Positions 8,570 to 17,289 of a DNA stretch of 64,000 nt are shown one piece after another. Position numbers and translations under genes: made by a program. The notes under the pieces were generated by a model. That model was not told where the DNA came from. It ran no database searches and worked only from the letters and a program-made list of their open reading frames with translations. The first letter of the stretch is position 1. Each line of letters starts with the position of its first letter. Source of the stretch: Modestobacter marinus (GTDB taxonomy: Bacteria; Actinomycetota; Actinomycetes; Mycobacteriales; Geodermatophilaceae); assembly GCF_019799945.1 (NCBI RefSeq), contig NZ_JABGCH010000002.1, positions 124,001 to 188,000 on the forward strand, given 5' to 3'.

Positions 8570-8578
8570 CCCCCCCCC
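8570..8578. repeat. homopolymer run of nine C/G
   Basis: Nine consecutive C on the plus strand lie between the stop codon of the SDR gene and the start of the GNAT gene. On the coding strand this is G9, 12 bases before the ATG, so it may serve as the Shine-Dalgarno region. It is the longest homopolymer noticed in the window. Confidence 0.8.
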
Positions 8579-8579
8579 G

Positions 8580-9449
8580 TCAGCTGCCCGGGGTGGGCAT
8601 GGGGATGGCCCGTTCCGCGGCCCGGCTGACCGACTCCCAGCGCGTCCACGTCGCCACCCGCTGTTGGGCGAGGCCGACGACCAGGTCGTAGGCGACGCTG
8701 CCGAGCACCAGGCGCAGCGGCGGGTCGTCGCTGGCCACCAGCCGCAGCACCGCGTCGGCGGCCAGCCGTGGGTCGCTGTCGACCGACCCCTCGGCCCACT
8801 GCCGCTCCAGCTCGGCGCGCAGCTGCGCGTACGCAGGCAGCGGGGTCGCCGTGCGCATGCTGGTGTAGAGGTCGGTCCAGTAGCCACCCGGCTCGACGAT
8901 GGTCACGCGCACGCCGAATGGCGCAGCCTCCTGGGCGAGCGCCTCGCTCATCCCCTCGAGCGCGAACTTGCTGGCGCTGTACAGGCCGGTGCTCGAATAG
9001 CCACCCAGCCCGCCCAGGCTCGACATCTGCAGCAGGTGCCCGTGCCGCTGGGCGCGCAGGTGGGGCAGCACGGCCTGGGACACCCACAGCGCGCCGAAGA
9101 AGTTGACCTCCAGCTGCGCCCGGGCCTCCGCCTCGGTCCACTCCTCGACCATCCCCAGGAAGAGCGAGCCGGCGTTGTTCACCACCACGTCGAGGCGGCC
9201 GAACGCCTCGACGGCCGCGCCGACCGCCGCGACGACGGCCGCCCGGTCGGTCACGTCCAGCGGCAGCGGCAGCACCCGGTCCCCGTGCCGCGCGGCGAGC
9301 TCGCGCAGGGGTGCCTCCGTTCGCGCGGCCACGGCCACCGAGTCACCGGCGTGGAGCGCGGCCGTGGCGATCGCGTGGCCGAGCCCCCGGCTGGCGCCGG
9401 TGATGAACCAGACCCGCGGGGACGGGCCCCGGTCGACGTGTGCGGACAC
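8580..9449 (-). CDS. short-chain dehydrogenase/reductase
   Basis: Classical SDR oxidoreductase of 289 aa. The cofactor loop is TGASRGLG (residues 17-24), whose Arg after Ser is usual in NADP-preferring members, followed by the structural NNAG (91-94), catalytic Ser at MSS (143-144) and YSASK (Tyr157, Lys161). Asn116 completes the tetrad. The substrate is not evident; the closest functional style is the ketoreductase-like group of hypothetical SDRs. It is followed by the GNAT gene on the same strand, probably as a two-gene transcript. Confidence 0.88.
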   Translation of the reverse strand: MSAHVDRGPSPRVWFITGASRGLGHAIATAALHAGDSVAVAARTEAPLRELAARHGDRVLPLPLDVTDRAAVVAAVGAAVEAFGRLDVVVNNAGSLFLGMVEEWTEAEARAQLEVNFFGALWVSQAVLPHLRAQRHGHLLQMSSLGGLGGYSSTGLYSASKFALEGMSEALAQEAAPFGVRVTIVEPGGYWTDLYTSMRTATPLPAYAQLRAELERQWAEGSVDSDPRLAADAVLRLVASDDPPLRLVLGSVAYDLVVGLAQQRVATWTRWESVSRAAERAIPMPTPGS

Positions 9450-9569
9450 GACCCACCTACCAGATCCGGACGAGACGCTGCGTCTCGCGCGAGGGCAACG
9501 GTCCTCGCGTGGTCGGGTGCCGTCAAGACGCGACGTCTCGTCTTGTCGGCCCGCGCAGGCGACGCCGAC

Positions 9570-10778
9570 TCAGACCTCCGGCCGGTCGTCCAGGAGCCGG
9601 CGGATGGGCGCCAGCGCCCGGTCGAGGCTCAGGAACCGGGCGGCCAGGTCGCGGGCCACGGCGGCCGGCCGGGACGAGCGGAACACCATCCGGGCCAGCA
9701 CGCGGGAGTTCTGCTGCGCGGCCTCCACCCGGGGTCGCTGCCGGGCCTCGTACCGGCGCAGCACCTCGGGCACGGACCCGGGGGTGGCCTGCAGCAGCAG
9801 CCGACCGAGGACCGCGGCGGACTCGATCGCCATCCCCGCGCCGATCCCAGCGGTCGGCAGGAACCCGGCCGCGGCGTCGCCCAGCAGGCCCACCCGCCCG
9901 CCGGACCAGGTCGCGGACCGGACGTCGGTCATCGGCCAGAAGCGCGTGCCGTCGCCGGCGGCGACCGCGGCCAGGGCGCGGTCCAGCCGAACGTCCTCGG
10001 CGCGGAGCTGCCCGCGCACCCGCGCGGCGAAGGCGGCCGGACCGGCCGCGGTGTCCCGCCGCGGGCCGCCCACGAAGACCCCGATCCGGTCCCGGACGGG
10101 GTAGGTGCGGAGCAGGAAGCCGGCGCCCCAGCACTCGTCGTAGCGGTCTGGGGCGTCGTCGGAGTCGGTCCAGGCGACCCAGCCACCCCAGCCGGTGTCG
10201 AGGCCGGTCACCTGTCCGTCGTCCAGGACGAGCGCGCGGGTGGCCGAGTGCATCCCGTCCGCGGCGATGGCCACGTCGAACTCGGCCGTCTCCTCGCCGA
10301 TGCCGTCGGCCAGCACGGCCCGCACCCGTTCGCCGTCCTGCGCCAGTCCGGTGACCGTCGCGCCGTGGGTCACCGCTCCCCCGGCCGCGGCCAGCACGGC
10401 CAGGAGCTCGCCGCGCTCGATGCCGCGGTAGTCGCCGAAGGCCAGCAGACCGGCCAGCGGGTACTCCCGGACCGGGCGGCCGGCCCGGTCGCGCAGGGCG
10501 TAGCGGCGCACCGGCACGCTGCGCTCCCGGTAGGCGTCCTCGACCCCCAGGTGCCGCAGCGCCGGGTCGACCAGCGGCATCAACCCGAGCATGTAGCCGG
10601 GGTCCGCGCCCGCCGTCCGGCGGTCGACCAGGACCGGATGGAGGCCGGCCGTCCGCAAGAGCTGGGCGAGGGTCACGCCGGCCACCCCGGCGCCGACGAC
10701 GAGGACGCGCAGCGGGTCACGGCCGACGGCGGCCAGCTGCTCCGGCAGCGGCACCGACTCGAGCACCCGCCCGCTCAC
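9570..10778 (-). CDS. FAD-dependent monooxygenase
   Basis: Class A flavoprotein hydroxylase of 402 aa. The FAD dinucleotide-binding motif is GAGVAG (29-34), the DG motif appears as ADGMHS (173-178) and the second FAD site as LLGDAAAGFLP (298-308). A ribosome-binding site is weak, but the GTG start overlaps the TGA of a short upstream frame (GTGA), suggesting translational coupling to the broken small gene at 10776-10986. The substrate is unknown. Nothing else in the neighbourhood suggests a biosynthetic cluster. Confidence 0.8.
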   Translation of the reverse strand: MSGRVLESVPLPEQLAAVGRDPLRVLVVGAGVAGVTLAQLLRTAGLHPVLVDRRTAGADPGYMLGLMPLVDPALRHLGVEDAYRERSVPVRRYALRDRAGRPVREYPLAGLLAFGDYRGIERGELLAVLAAAGGAVTHGATVTGLAQDGERVRAVLADGIGEETAEFDVAIAADGMHSATRALVLDDGQVTGLDTGWGGWVAWTDSDDAPDRYDECWGAGFLLRTYPVRDRIGVFVGGPRRDTAAGPAAFAARVRGQLRAEDVRLDRALAAVAAGDGTRFWPMTDVRSATWSGGRVGLLGDAAAGFLPTAGIGAGMAIESAAVLGRLLLQATPGSVPEVLRRYEARQRPRVEAAQQNSRVLARMVFRSSRPAAVARDLAARFLSLDRALAPIRRLLDDRPEV

Positions 10779-10986
10779 CGCCGCCTCACGGGAACTGCGT
10801 GCACCTCGGCGAGGAAGGTCGCGACGCCGTCCACGACGGCCTCGAAGCGCAGCGAGCGAACCGGTCGCAGCCGGGCTGCCCGCCGGGGAGCTCGGCGTCC
10901 ACGACGGGGCTCGAGGAGCAACGCCGCAGCCGCGCAGCGAACCCGCGGGCGCCCTCCACCGCGACGTCGGCGGATCCGATGGACAC
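10776..10986 (-). pseudogene. small unknown gene broken by a 14-base insertion
   Basis: A GTG at 10986 has AGAGGAG six bases upstream, an excellent initiation site. The frame begins VSIGSADVAVEGARGFAARL and runs through GGQPGCDRF. It then meets an extra 14 bases and drops into Arg/Ser/Pro nonsense ending at 10786. If the 14 bases are skipped, the text continues FEAVVDGVATFLAEVHAVPV and stops with a TGA that overlaps the GTG of the FAD monooxygenase. The ancestral protein would have had 65 residues and been coupled to the monooxygenase. I do not recognise the family. Confidence 0.5.
10847..10860. repeat. 14-base insertion made of a GCGCAGCGAGC-type element
   Basis: Plus-strand bases GCGCAGCGAGCGAA sit between two copies of CGAA. 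Removing them restores one continuous reading frame of the overlapping small gene. The insert resembles the GC-rich GAGCGAGCG/GCGCAGCGAGC strings scattered in intergenic DNA of these genomes; a similar string occurs at 61271-61290. Confidence 0.5.
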
Positions 10987-10989
10987 GAC

Positions 10990-11470
10990 CACTCCTCTAC
11001 AGCTGCAGTCCACACCCGGCTCGACCTGTTGCGCGCCATCGTGCACCGGTTGTCCGACCTCGACGTGGCGTGCCGCCCGGCGCTGTCGCACCTCAGCGGC
11101 ACCGAGTTCCGCGGAGGCCTTCACCGCCGTCGTCCACGGCCTGCTGCCCGACGGTCGCGACCGGCAGCCGGCGCGGGACGAGCTGACTCTGGAGGGGAGC
11201 CGGCGGCGGAGCTGCGCCAGGCACTCCTCGCGAACACGGCACTCGTGCACGACCGCCTGACCGAGCAGCTCGCCGCCCTCGGCGTGCCCGATCCCGCGGG
11301 TCGCGCACATGATCTGCTCGTGCTCCGCGACGAACTGCTGTTCAGCCGGCCCACCGCCACGGACGGCGGATCGTCGCCGCCGTCGATGACCGCCGTGCGA
11401 CGCCTGGTCGGCCGGGTGCTCGAGACGGTCGACGTCCCGCTGCGAGGCGGCGACGCCCTGACGCCGCCGC
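10990..11470 (+). pseudogene. frame-disrupted remnant, possibly the C-terminal part of a TetR-type regulator
   Basis: Protein-like text is spread over two frames: LDLLRAIVHRLSDLDVAC in one, then EAFTAVVHGLLPDGRDR in the next, then back to the first for ELRQALLANTALVHDRL ... LLVLRDELLFSR and AVRRLVGRVLETVDVPL. The last segment resembles the closing helices of TetR-family ligand-binding domains. No DNA-binding N terminus is present. This is the only content I can find in the 506 bases between the small broken gene and the LuxR gene. Confidence 0.35.
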
Positions 11471-11492
11471 GGGGGCACGGGGGGTCGAGACT

Positions 11493-13178
11493 GTGCCCAT
11501 GGGTGGTGCGGTCGATCGAGGCCGTGAGTCCTTCGGACGGCGGGCGTGGGCAGACGCGTGGTCGCAGCTGTCGGCCGCCGACGGCGAGGTACCGCTCGAG
11601 CCCCCGGACCTCGAGCGGCTCGCGGTCGCCGCCTTCCTGACCGGCAGGGAGGAGGAGAGCGTCGACGTCTGGGCACGCGCTCACCACACGGCCGTCGGGC
11701 GCGGTGACGTCGTCCACGCCGCCCGATGTGCGTTCTGGATGGCCTTCGTCCTGGCGAACGGGGGTCGACTCGCCCGCGCGGGCGGGTGGATCCACCGGGC
11801 GCAGCGGCTGCTCGACGCGAGCGGACTGGACTGCGTCGAGCAGGGCTACCTGCGCTACGCGGCCGGGCTCCGCCAGACGTTCGAGGGCGATCCGGCGGGC
11901 GGCAGTGCTGGACTCGCCGAGGGGGCCGCGGTCGGCGACCGCTTTCGCGATCCCCAGCTCGGGGCGCTGGCCCGGGTCGGGCGGGGCCGCTGCCTCATCC
12001 ACCTCGGGGAGGTCGCGGAGGGCCTGGCCTGGATGGACGACGGCATGGTGGCGATCACGGCGCCCGAGGTGTCACCCGCCGTCGTCGGCGACCTGTACTG
12101 CACGGTGATCGAGGGGTGCCAGGAGGTCTGCGACGTGCGCCGGGCCCAGGAGTGGACCGAGGCACTCAGCCGCTGGTGCGAGAGCCAGCCGCAGCTGGTG
12201 CTCTACCGCGGTCAGTGCCTGGTGCACCGGGCCGAGCTCATGCTGCTGCACGGGGCGTGGCCGGATGCCGGGATCGAGGTGCAGCGCGCCTGCGACCGCC
12301 TCGCCCGACCGACCGGTCAGCCCGTGCTGGGTGCTGCCCACTACGTGCGGGCCGAGCTCCACCGGCTCCGGGGCGAGTTCCCCGAGGCCGAGGAGGCGTA
12401 CCGGCAGGCCCATCGGTGGGGACGCCGGCCAGAACCCGGTCTCGCGCAGCTACGGTTGCGGCAGGGCCGCGTCGACGAGGCCGCCGCGGCCCTGCGCCGC
12501 GCCCTGGACGAGGCCGCGGAGCCGGTGCTGCGGGTGCGCCTGCTGGCCGGCTACGTCGAGGTCCTGCTCGCCCGTGGGAACGTCGCTGCCGCCCGCACCG
12601 CGGTCGATGAGCTGTCGACGCTCGCGTCCGGATGGAACGCACCCTGGCTGCGCGCAGGGGCGCTGCACGCGACCGGCGCGGTGCTGCTGGCCGAGGGCGA
12701 CACCCGCGCCGCGCTGAGCTCCCTCCGCCGCGCGGTGGCGGCCTGGTGCGAGCTCGGGGCGCCGTACGACGCGGCGCGTGCGCGGGTGCTGATCGGCCTG
12801 GCCTGCCGGTCGCTGGGAGACGCGGACGGCGCACGGTTGGAGCTGGACGCGGCACGGTCGGTGTTCCAGGAGCTGGCGGCGGAGCCGGACCTGGCCTCGG
12901 TCGAGGCGCTGTCGCCGGGCAGGGCACCCCGCGCCGAGGGTGGGCTCACCGTCCGCGAGGCGGAGGTGCTGGCGCTGGTGGCGACGGGCAGGACCAACCA
13001 GGCGATCGCCTCCGAGCTCTTCATCAGCGAGAAGACGGTGGCAACCCACCTGAGCAGCGTCTTCTCGAAACTGGGACTGTCGTCCCGCTCGGCGGCCACG
13101 GCCTACGCCTACACGCACGACCTGGTCCAGGGGTCCTCCGCAGAACCACCGACCCCTGGTCCCCGACGATCTCCATGA
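11493..13178 (+). CDS. LuxR-type transcriptional regulator with TPR-like repeats
   Basis: A 561-aa regulator. Most of the protein (about 20-470) is alanine-rich helical repeats with TPR-style pairs (for example LRGEFPEAEEAYRQAHRWG and ARLELDAARSVFQEL). The C-terminal HTH (about 483-545) is of the LuxR/GerE type: LTVREAEVLALVATGRTNQ, then IASELFISEKTVATHLSS. There is no AAA ATPase or receiver domain, so this is the short form of the MalT-like group. The start is GTG 11493 with GGGGGG eight bases before; ATG 11499 is the alternative. A methyltransferase gene follows after 99 bases on the same strand. The signal is unknown. Confidence 0.82.
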   Translation: MPMGGAVDRGRESFGRRAWADAWSQLSAADGEVPLEPPDLERLAVAAFLTGREEESVDVWARAHHTAVGRGDVVHAARCAFWMAFVLANGGRLARAGGWIHRAQRLLDASGLDCVEQGYLRYAAGLRQTFEGDPAGGSAGLAEGAAVGDRFRDPQLGALARVGRGRCLIHLGEVAEGLAWMDDGMVAITAPEVSPAVVGDLYCTVIEGCQEVCDVRRAQEWTEALSRWCESQPQLVLYRGQCLVHRAELMLLHGAWPDAGIEVQRACDRLARPTGQPVLGAAHYVRAELHRLRGEFPEAEEAYRQAHRWGRRPEPGLAQLRLRQGRVDEAAAALRRALDEAAEPVLRVRLLAGYVEVLLARGNVAAARTAVDELSTLASGWNAPWLRAGALHATGAVLLAEGDTRAALSSLRRAVAAWCELGAPYDAARARVLIGLACRSLGDADGARLELDAARSVFQELAAEPDLASVEALSPGRAPRAEGGLTVREAEVLALVATGRTNQAIASELFISEKTVATHLSSVFSKLGLSSRSAATAYAYTHDLVQGSSAEPPTPGPRRSP

Positions 13179-13277
13179 TCCGCCCGATGCGGGTGCCGTG
13201 CCCGGCTCCCTACCGTCGTCCCCAGCCGTCGCCCACGTCACCACGGCGGCGGTGGGCCCGACAGGGAGGACAGAGCC

Positions 13278-14141
13278 ATGGGAACGGACGCAGGAACGGC
13301 GGCCACCCAGCACGAGGTGGCCCCACCGGAGGCCTGGGACGCGATCGCGGCGGGCTACGACGAGTTCGTCGCGCCCGGTGAGGCGCCGTTCGCGCACGCA
13401 GGTCTCGTCCTCGCGGGTCTGGAGGAGGGCGACCGGTTCCTGGACGTCGCGGCCGGAACGGGCGGCTTGAGCCTGCCCGCCGCCCGCCTCGGCGCCAGGG
13501 TGCTGGCCACGGACTGGTCCCCGGCGATGCTCGAGCGGTTCAGGGCGCGTGTCCGCGAGGAAGGGCTCGGCGACGCCGAGGCGCGCGTGATGGACGCCCA
13601 CGCCCTCGACATCGAGGACGAGAGCTTCGACGTCACGGGCTCTCAGTTCGGCGTCATGCTCGTCCCGGACCAGCCAGTGGCGCTGCGCGAGATGGTCAGG
13701 GTGACCCGACCCGGAGGTCGGGTCCTGGTGATCGCGTACGGCTCCCCCGCGGAGTTCGAGGCCCTGCAGCTCTTCCTCGCGGCGCTGCGCGCCGTGCTGC
13801 CCGAGTTCGAGGGGTTGCCGGACGATCCCCCGCCGCTGGAGTTCCAGGTGGCGGATCCGGACGAGTTGCGCCAGCGCCTGGTCGACGCCGGTCTGAGCGA
13901 CGTCACGGTGGACACGACCCATCGGGAGCGCATCGAGGTCCGGTCCGGACAAGCGCTGTGGGACTGGATGCTGGGCAGCAACCCGATCGCCGGAGCGATC
14001 GTCGGTGACCTCACGGCGGACCAGCAGGCAACGGTGCGCCAGATCCTCGACGGCATGGTCCGTGACCGTTCCGACGGCGAGCGGCCGGCCCTGCTGACCG
14101 CACCCCTCAACGTCGGCATCGGGACCAAGTGCGGTCGGTGA
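13278..14141 (+). CDS. class I SAM-dependent methyltransferase
   Basis: Rossmann-fold methyltransferase of 287 aa. Motif I is FLDVAAGTGGLS at about 54-65, the acidic ribose-binding residue is in LATDWSP, and motif IV/post-I sequence ITGSQFGVMLVPD-like text follows (here VTGSQFGVMLVPD). The group resembles UbiE/MenG-like small-molecule methyltransferases, but the closely related members act on many substrates. GGGAGG lies about 9 bases before the ATG. Its position directly after a LuxR gene suggests, but does not show, regulation by it. Confidence 0.85.
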   Translation: MGTDAGTAATQHEVAPPEAWDAIAAGYDEFVAPGEAPFAHAGLVLAGLEEGDRFLDVAAGTGGLSLPAARLGARVLATDWSPAMLERFRARVREEGLGDAEARVMDAHALDIEDESFDVTGSQFGVMLVPDQPVALREMVRVTRPGGRVLVIAYGSPAEFEALQLFLAALRAVLPEFEGLPDDPPPLEFQVADPDELRQRLVDAGLSDVTVDTTHRERIEVRSGQALWDWMLGSNPIAGAIVGDLTADQQATVRQILDGMVRDRSDGERPALLTAPLNVGIGTKCGR

Positions 14142-14308
14142 CGTCCGGCAGGCGCGGCGCCGCGTCCAGCTCCCGCCTCGAGCGAGGCCGGCCACGAAGG
14201 CTGCAGCTCAGTCGCTGACGCCTGAGCGGTCATGGCCGGTCGTCGCCGGATGCCAGACGCGGCGGGAGAACCGTTCAGGACGTCGCCCCACTGCCCGCCG
14301 CCCCGGCA

Positions 14309-15136
14309 CTAGGAAGCGGTGCGCATCGTCAGACCGGTGAGCGCGACGACGTAGTCCTTCGTCTGCTGGTCGACGTGGACGGCGTACGCGGTCGGGTAGT
14401 AACCGGTCTCCTGATAGGCGCCCGGCTGCTTGAGCGGCTGCTCGAGGCTGGGTCCGCTCAACAGCCAGTCACGCGTGATCATGGGCTCGATGAAGGTGTA
14501 GCGACCGTCCCAGACCCCGTTGATGATGATCTGCGTGAAGTCGTACTGACCCGGGACGAGGCTGGTGTCACTGGAGTCGATGAGGTGCACGCCCATGTTG
14601 GGCACCGCCTGTGCAGCGACGGGCGCACCTGGCGCCACCGCATAGTCCTGCGGCACGTAGCGCGTCTCAGGCAGGCGCTCCGCCTTGACCGCGAACTCGG
14701 GGTCGTCCGGGGTGATGGACTCGATCGTGGCCATGTCGACCATGTCGAAGTGGAAGTCGAAGTGCGGTCGGCCGAACAGCTCCGGGGGCTCATGCCCCTC
14801 GGGGTTCCAGTTCAGCATGACGTGGTCGAACGCGGTCGCCTCGGCCTGATCAGGCATGTCGATCATCAACGTGGTGCTCGACGGAGGCAGGCCCTCGAGG
14901 GCGGTCGGTGTCAACCGGATGCCCACTTCCGTCGGGTTCCCGCCTTCGTCCAGCGTGACGTAGGTCGAGACGCTCCCGTCTCCCAGCTCCTGGGAGGAAC
15001 TGGAGAAGGTGCCGCTCTCGGCCGGCGTCGGGGTGCTGGACGGAGCGCTCTCGCCGCCGCAGCCGGGCAGGAGGACCGAACCTGAACAGACAGCCGCGAG
15101 GAGTACGGCGCCGCGACGGGTGCCACCAGCAGTCAT
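14309..15136 (-). CDS. lipoprotein with TTHB210/DUF5602-like domain
   Basis: An exported lipoprotein of 275 aa. The signal peptide has a twin-Arg-like basic start, hydrophobic core and lipobox LLPGC with the acylated Cys at residue 26, then a Ser/Thr/Pro-rich linker. The mature domain contains ALEGLPPSSTTLMIDMP, FDHVMLNWNPEGHEPPELFG and PHFDFHFDM, a combination seen in DUF5602/TTHB210-like proteins of unknown role. The histidine/aspartate-rich HFDFHFDM could bind metal, as an inference. The start ATG is preceded by AGGTGAGGG. Confidence 0.75.
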   Translation of the reverse strand: MTAGGTRRGAVLLAAVCSGSVLLPGCGGESAPSSTPTPAESGTFSSSSQELGDGSVSTYVTLDEGGNPTEVGIRLTPTALEGLPPSSTTLMIDMPDQAEATAFDHVMLNWNPEGHEPPELFGRPHFDFHFDMVDMATIESITPDDPEFAVKAERLPETRYVPQDYAVAPGAPVAAQAVPNMGVHLIDSSDTSLVPGQYDFTQIIINGVWDGRYTFIEPMITRDWLLSGPSLEQPLKQPGAYQETGYYPTAYAVHVDQQTKDYVVALTGLTMRTAS

Positions 15137-15695
15137 CGCCCTCACCTTCCCGGAAGCCGTGCTCGGTCGGCGGGCGCCGGAGTCCCGGCCATGCCCGCAG
15201 CCATTCCGGTGGAGGCTGAAACCGTCCTGCGTTCGAGGGCGGAGGTCAATGACAGCTCGGACGGCGTCGGATCGGGCGAGCCGGCACGCTGTGCGTCGTC
15301 CGTCCCCGCTCAACGCTGATGACACTGGGTGCGCGGTCCTCGTCGCGGGTGCTGGCCGGTTCTGGCATGGACGGCGAGTCGACGAGCGCGATACCCGGGT
15401 ACGGAGATCGTCCACCTCTGGGCGCAGCGTGGGAGCAGTCATCGAAGGCCCTCGTCCACTTCGGCCCCCGCGAGCCGCCATCCTTCGCCGGGGCGCGGCC
15501 GGTCAAGGCCTCGTGGTGGCGGGACGGTGCGGGGCACGCCTGCGACTCGTCGCGGCAACGCACGCGCTGCGGCCTGCTCCCAGCGGGGCCACCTGGTCCG
15601 CCGCCCTCATCTCCGGCACCGGGCCGTGGCCGCCAGTGCAGAGGCGCGGTGTCAGGGCTGTCGGTGGTGCCCCGACGCGGGCATGCTCCCGGCAC
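15137..15695. other. 559-base intergenic region without a supported gene
   Basis: Several frames are open here on both strands, but they read as Arg/Ser/Pro-rich shadow text with no recognisable domain and no ribosome-binding site. The region separates the divergently arranged lipoprotein gene and zwf and so should carry both promoters. A GCATGCT string 8 bases before the zwf ATG could be a -10 box for leaderless transcription. Confidence 0.5.
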
Positions 15696-17186
15696 ATGAA
15701 CGTCGACTCCGATCGCCGCTCACCGCCGTGCGTCCTCGTGATCTTCGGCGCCTCGGGTGATCTCACCGCTCGCAAGCTGCTACCCGCTCTCGCGCAGCTG
15801 GCCGGTTACGGAGCCCTCCCCGCGGAGGTCGCGCTGATCGGCGTGGCCCGCACGCCCATGACCGACGACGAGTTCGCCGAGCGCTGCCGGCGGAGCGTGG
15901 CTGGTGAGAGTTCCCCGCGGTGGAACGAACTGACGGCGGCAGCCCGCTACGTCGGTGGCGGCTACGACGACCCGGCGACGTACCAGCGGCTCGCGGAGGT
16001 CCTGGCCGACTGCGATCAACGGCACGGGACCGCCGGCAACCGGGTCTACTACCTCGCGACGCCGCCCCGCCTGTTCGGGCCGATCGCGGTGAGCCTCGGC
16101 AAGGCGGGGCTGTCCGTGCCGGCCGGCGACAGCTTCATCCGCGCGGTCGTCGAGAAGCCGTTCGGCTGGGACGAGATGAGCGCCCGGGACCTCTATGCGG
16201 AGCTCTCGTCGGCGTTCGTGGAGGAGCAGATATTCCGGATCGACCACTACCTGGCGAAGGAGACGGTGCAGAACCTCCTCGCGCTGCGGTTCGCCAACTC
16301 CATCTTCGAGCCGATCTGGAACCGGACCTGGGTCGACAACGTGCAGATCACCGTCGCGGAGACCCTGGGCGTCGGCGAGCGGGGCGGCTTCTACGAGACC
16401 ACCGGGGCGATGCGCGACATCGTCCAAAACCACGTCCTGCAGGTGCTCTCGCTCTTCCTCATGGAACCGCCCACGTCCTTCCACGCGGAGGCGATCCGCG
16501 ACGAGAAGGTGAAACTGCTGCGCGCGATCCAGCCGCTGGAGGAGGAAGCGGACATCGCGGCGAACGCGGTGCGCGGGCAGTACACCCGGGGCGGCACCCG
16601 CGACGACCTGATGCCCGGGTACCGCGACGAACCCGGTGTCGACCCGCTGAGCTCCACCGAGACCTTCGTGGCGATGCGGCTCGAGGTCCAGAACTGGCGC
16701 TGGACAGGCGTTCCGGTCTACGTGCGGACCGGCAAGCGCCTGCCCGCGCGGATCACCGAGGTGGCCATGGAGTTCCGCCGTCCCCCGCAGCTGCCGCTGT
16801 TCCCCGGGACGGCCGCGGGGCTGGAGCCGGACGCCCTGATCGTGCGTGTGCAACCCGACGAGGGGCTGAGCCTGCGGTTCGGCGCGAAGGTGCCCGGACA
16901 CGCCTTCCGGGTCCAGAAGGCCTCCATGGACTTCTCGTACGAGAGCTTCGAGGAGCAGTCCCCCGACGCCTACGAGCGGGTCATCCTGGACGCGCTGATC
17001 GGCGACCCCACGCTGTTCATCCGCGCTGACGAGGTCGGCCGCTCCTGGCGCATCGTCGACCCCGTGATGCAGTACTGGGCCGGCGACGCGCACCCCATCC
17101 CGCTCTACCAGGCAGCCACCTGGGGGCCTCCCGAGGCGGGTTCGCTGATCGCCCGCGACGGCCGGAGCTGGCGTCACTCGACCTGA
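15696..17186 (+). CDS. zwf: glucose-6-phosphate 1-dehydrogenase
   Basis: Oxidises glucose 6-phosphate to 6-phosphogluconolactone with reduction of NADP, the entry to the pentose phosphate pathway. At 496 aa it has the normal length. The nucleotide loop is GASGDLTARKL (about 18-28), substrate-binding EKPFG at 152-156 and the signature RIDHYLAKE at 180-188. The gene stands alone: no tal, opcA, pgl or 6-phosphogluconate dehydrogenase gene is beside it, unlike the main actinobacterial zwf-opcA operon, so this may be a second paralogue. It lacks a clear ribosome-binding site. Confidence 0.93.
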   Translation: MNVDSDRRSPPCVLVIFGASGDLTARKLLPALAQLAGYGALPAEVALIGVARTPMTDDEFAERCRRSVAGESSPRWNELTAAARYVGGGYDDPATYQRLAEVLADCDQRHGTAGNRVYYLATPPRLFGPIAVSLGKAGLSVPAGDSFIRAVVEKPFGWDEMSARDLYAELSSAFVEEQIFRIDHYLAKETVQNLLALRFANSIFEPIWNRTWVDNVQITVAETLGVGERGGFYETTGAMRDIVQNHVLQVLSLFLMEPPTSFHAEAIRDEKVKLLRAIQPLEEEADIAANAVRGQYTRGGTRDDLMPGYRDEPGVDPLSSTETFVAMRLEVQNWRWTGVPVYVRTGKRLPARITEVAMEFRRPPQLPLFPGTAAGLEPDALIVRVQPDEGLSLRFGAKVPGHAFRVQKASMDFSYESFEEQSPDAYERVILDALIGDPTLFIRADEVGRSWRIVDPVMQYWAGDAHPIPLYQAATWGPPEAGSLIARDGRSWRHST

Positions 17187-17212
17187 GAGCCGCGCACGCA
17201 GCAGCCGGACCA

Positions 17213-17231
17213 CAGTGCCGGCCGGCCACTG
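17213..17231. terminator. hairpin between convergent zwf and fahA
   Basis: Arms CAGTG and CACTG enclose a CCGGCCGG-rich core, giving a compact stem of about 8 base pairs. It lies in the 103 bases between two converging genes and could stop transcription from both sides. There is no T run, which is usual for terminators in these GC-rich genomes. Confidence 0.45.
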
Positions 17232-17289
17232 CCCGGTGTCGCGGACCGATGGGGCTGAGCGCCTCGAGGGCAACGGTCACCTCCACCCC

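Noticed and set aside
9530-9569. Terminator or operator between the SDR and FAD monooxygenase genes
   Set aside because: GACGCGACGTCTCGTC-like text looks partly palindromic, but arms are short and overlapping, and nothing independent supports it.
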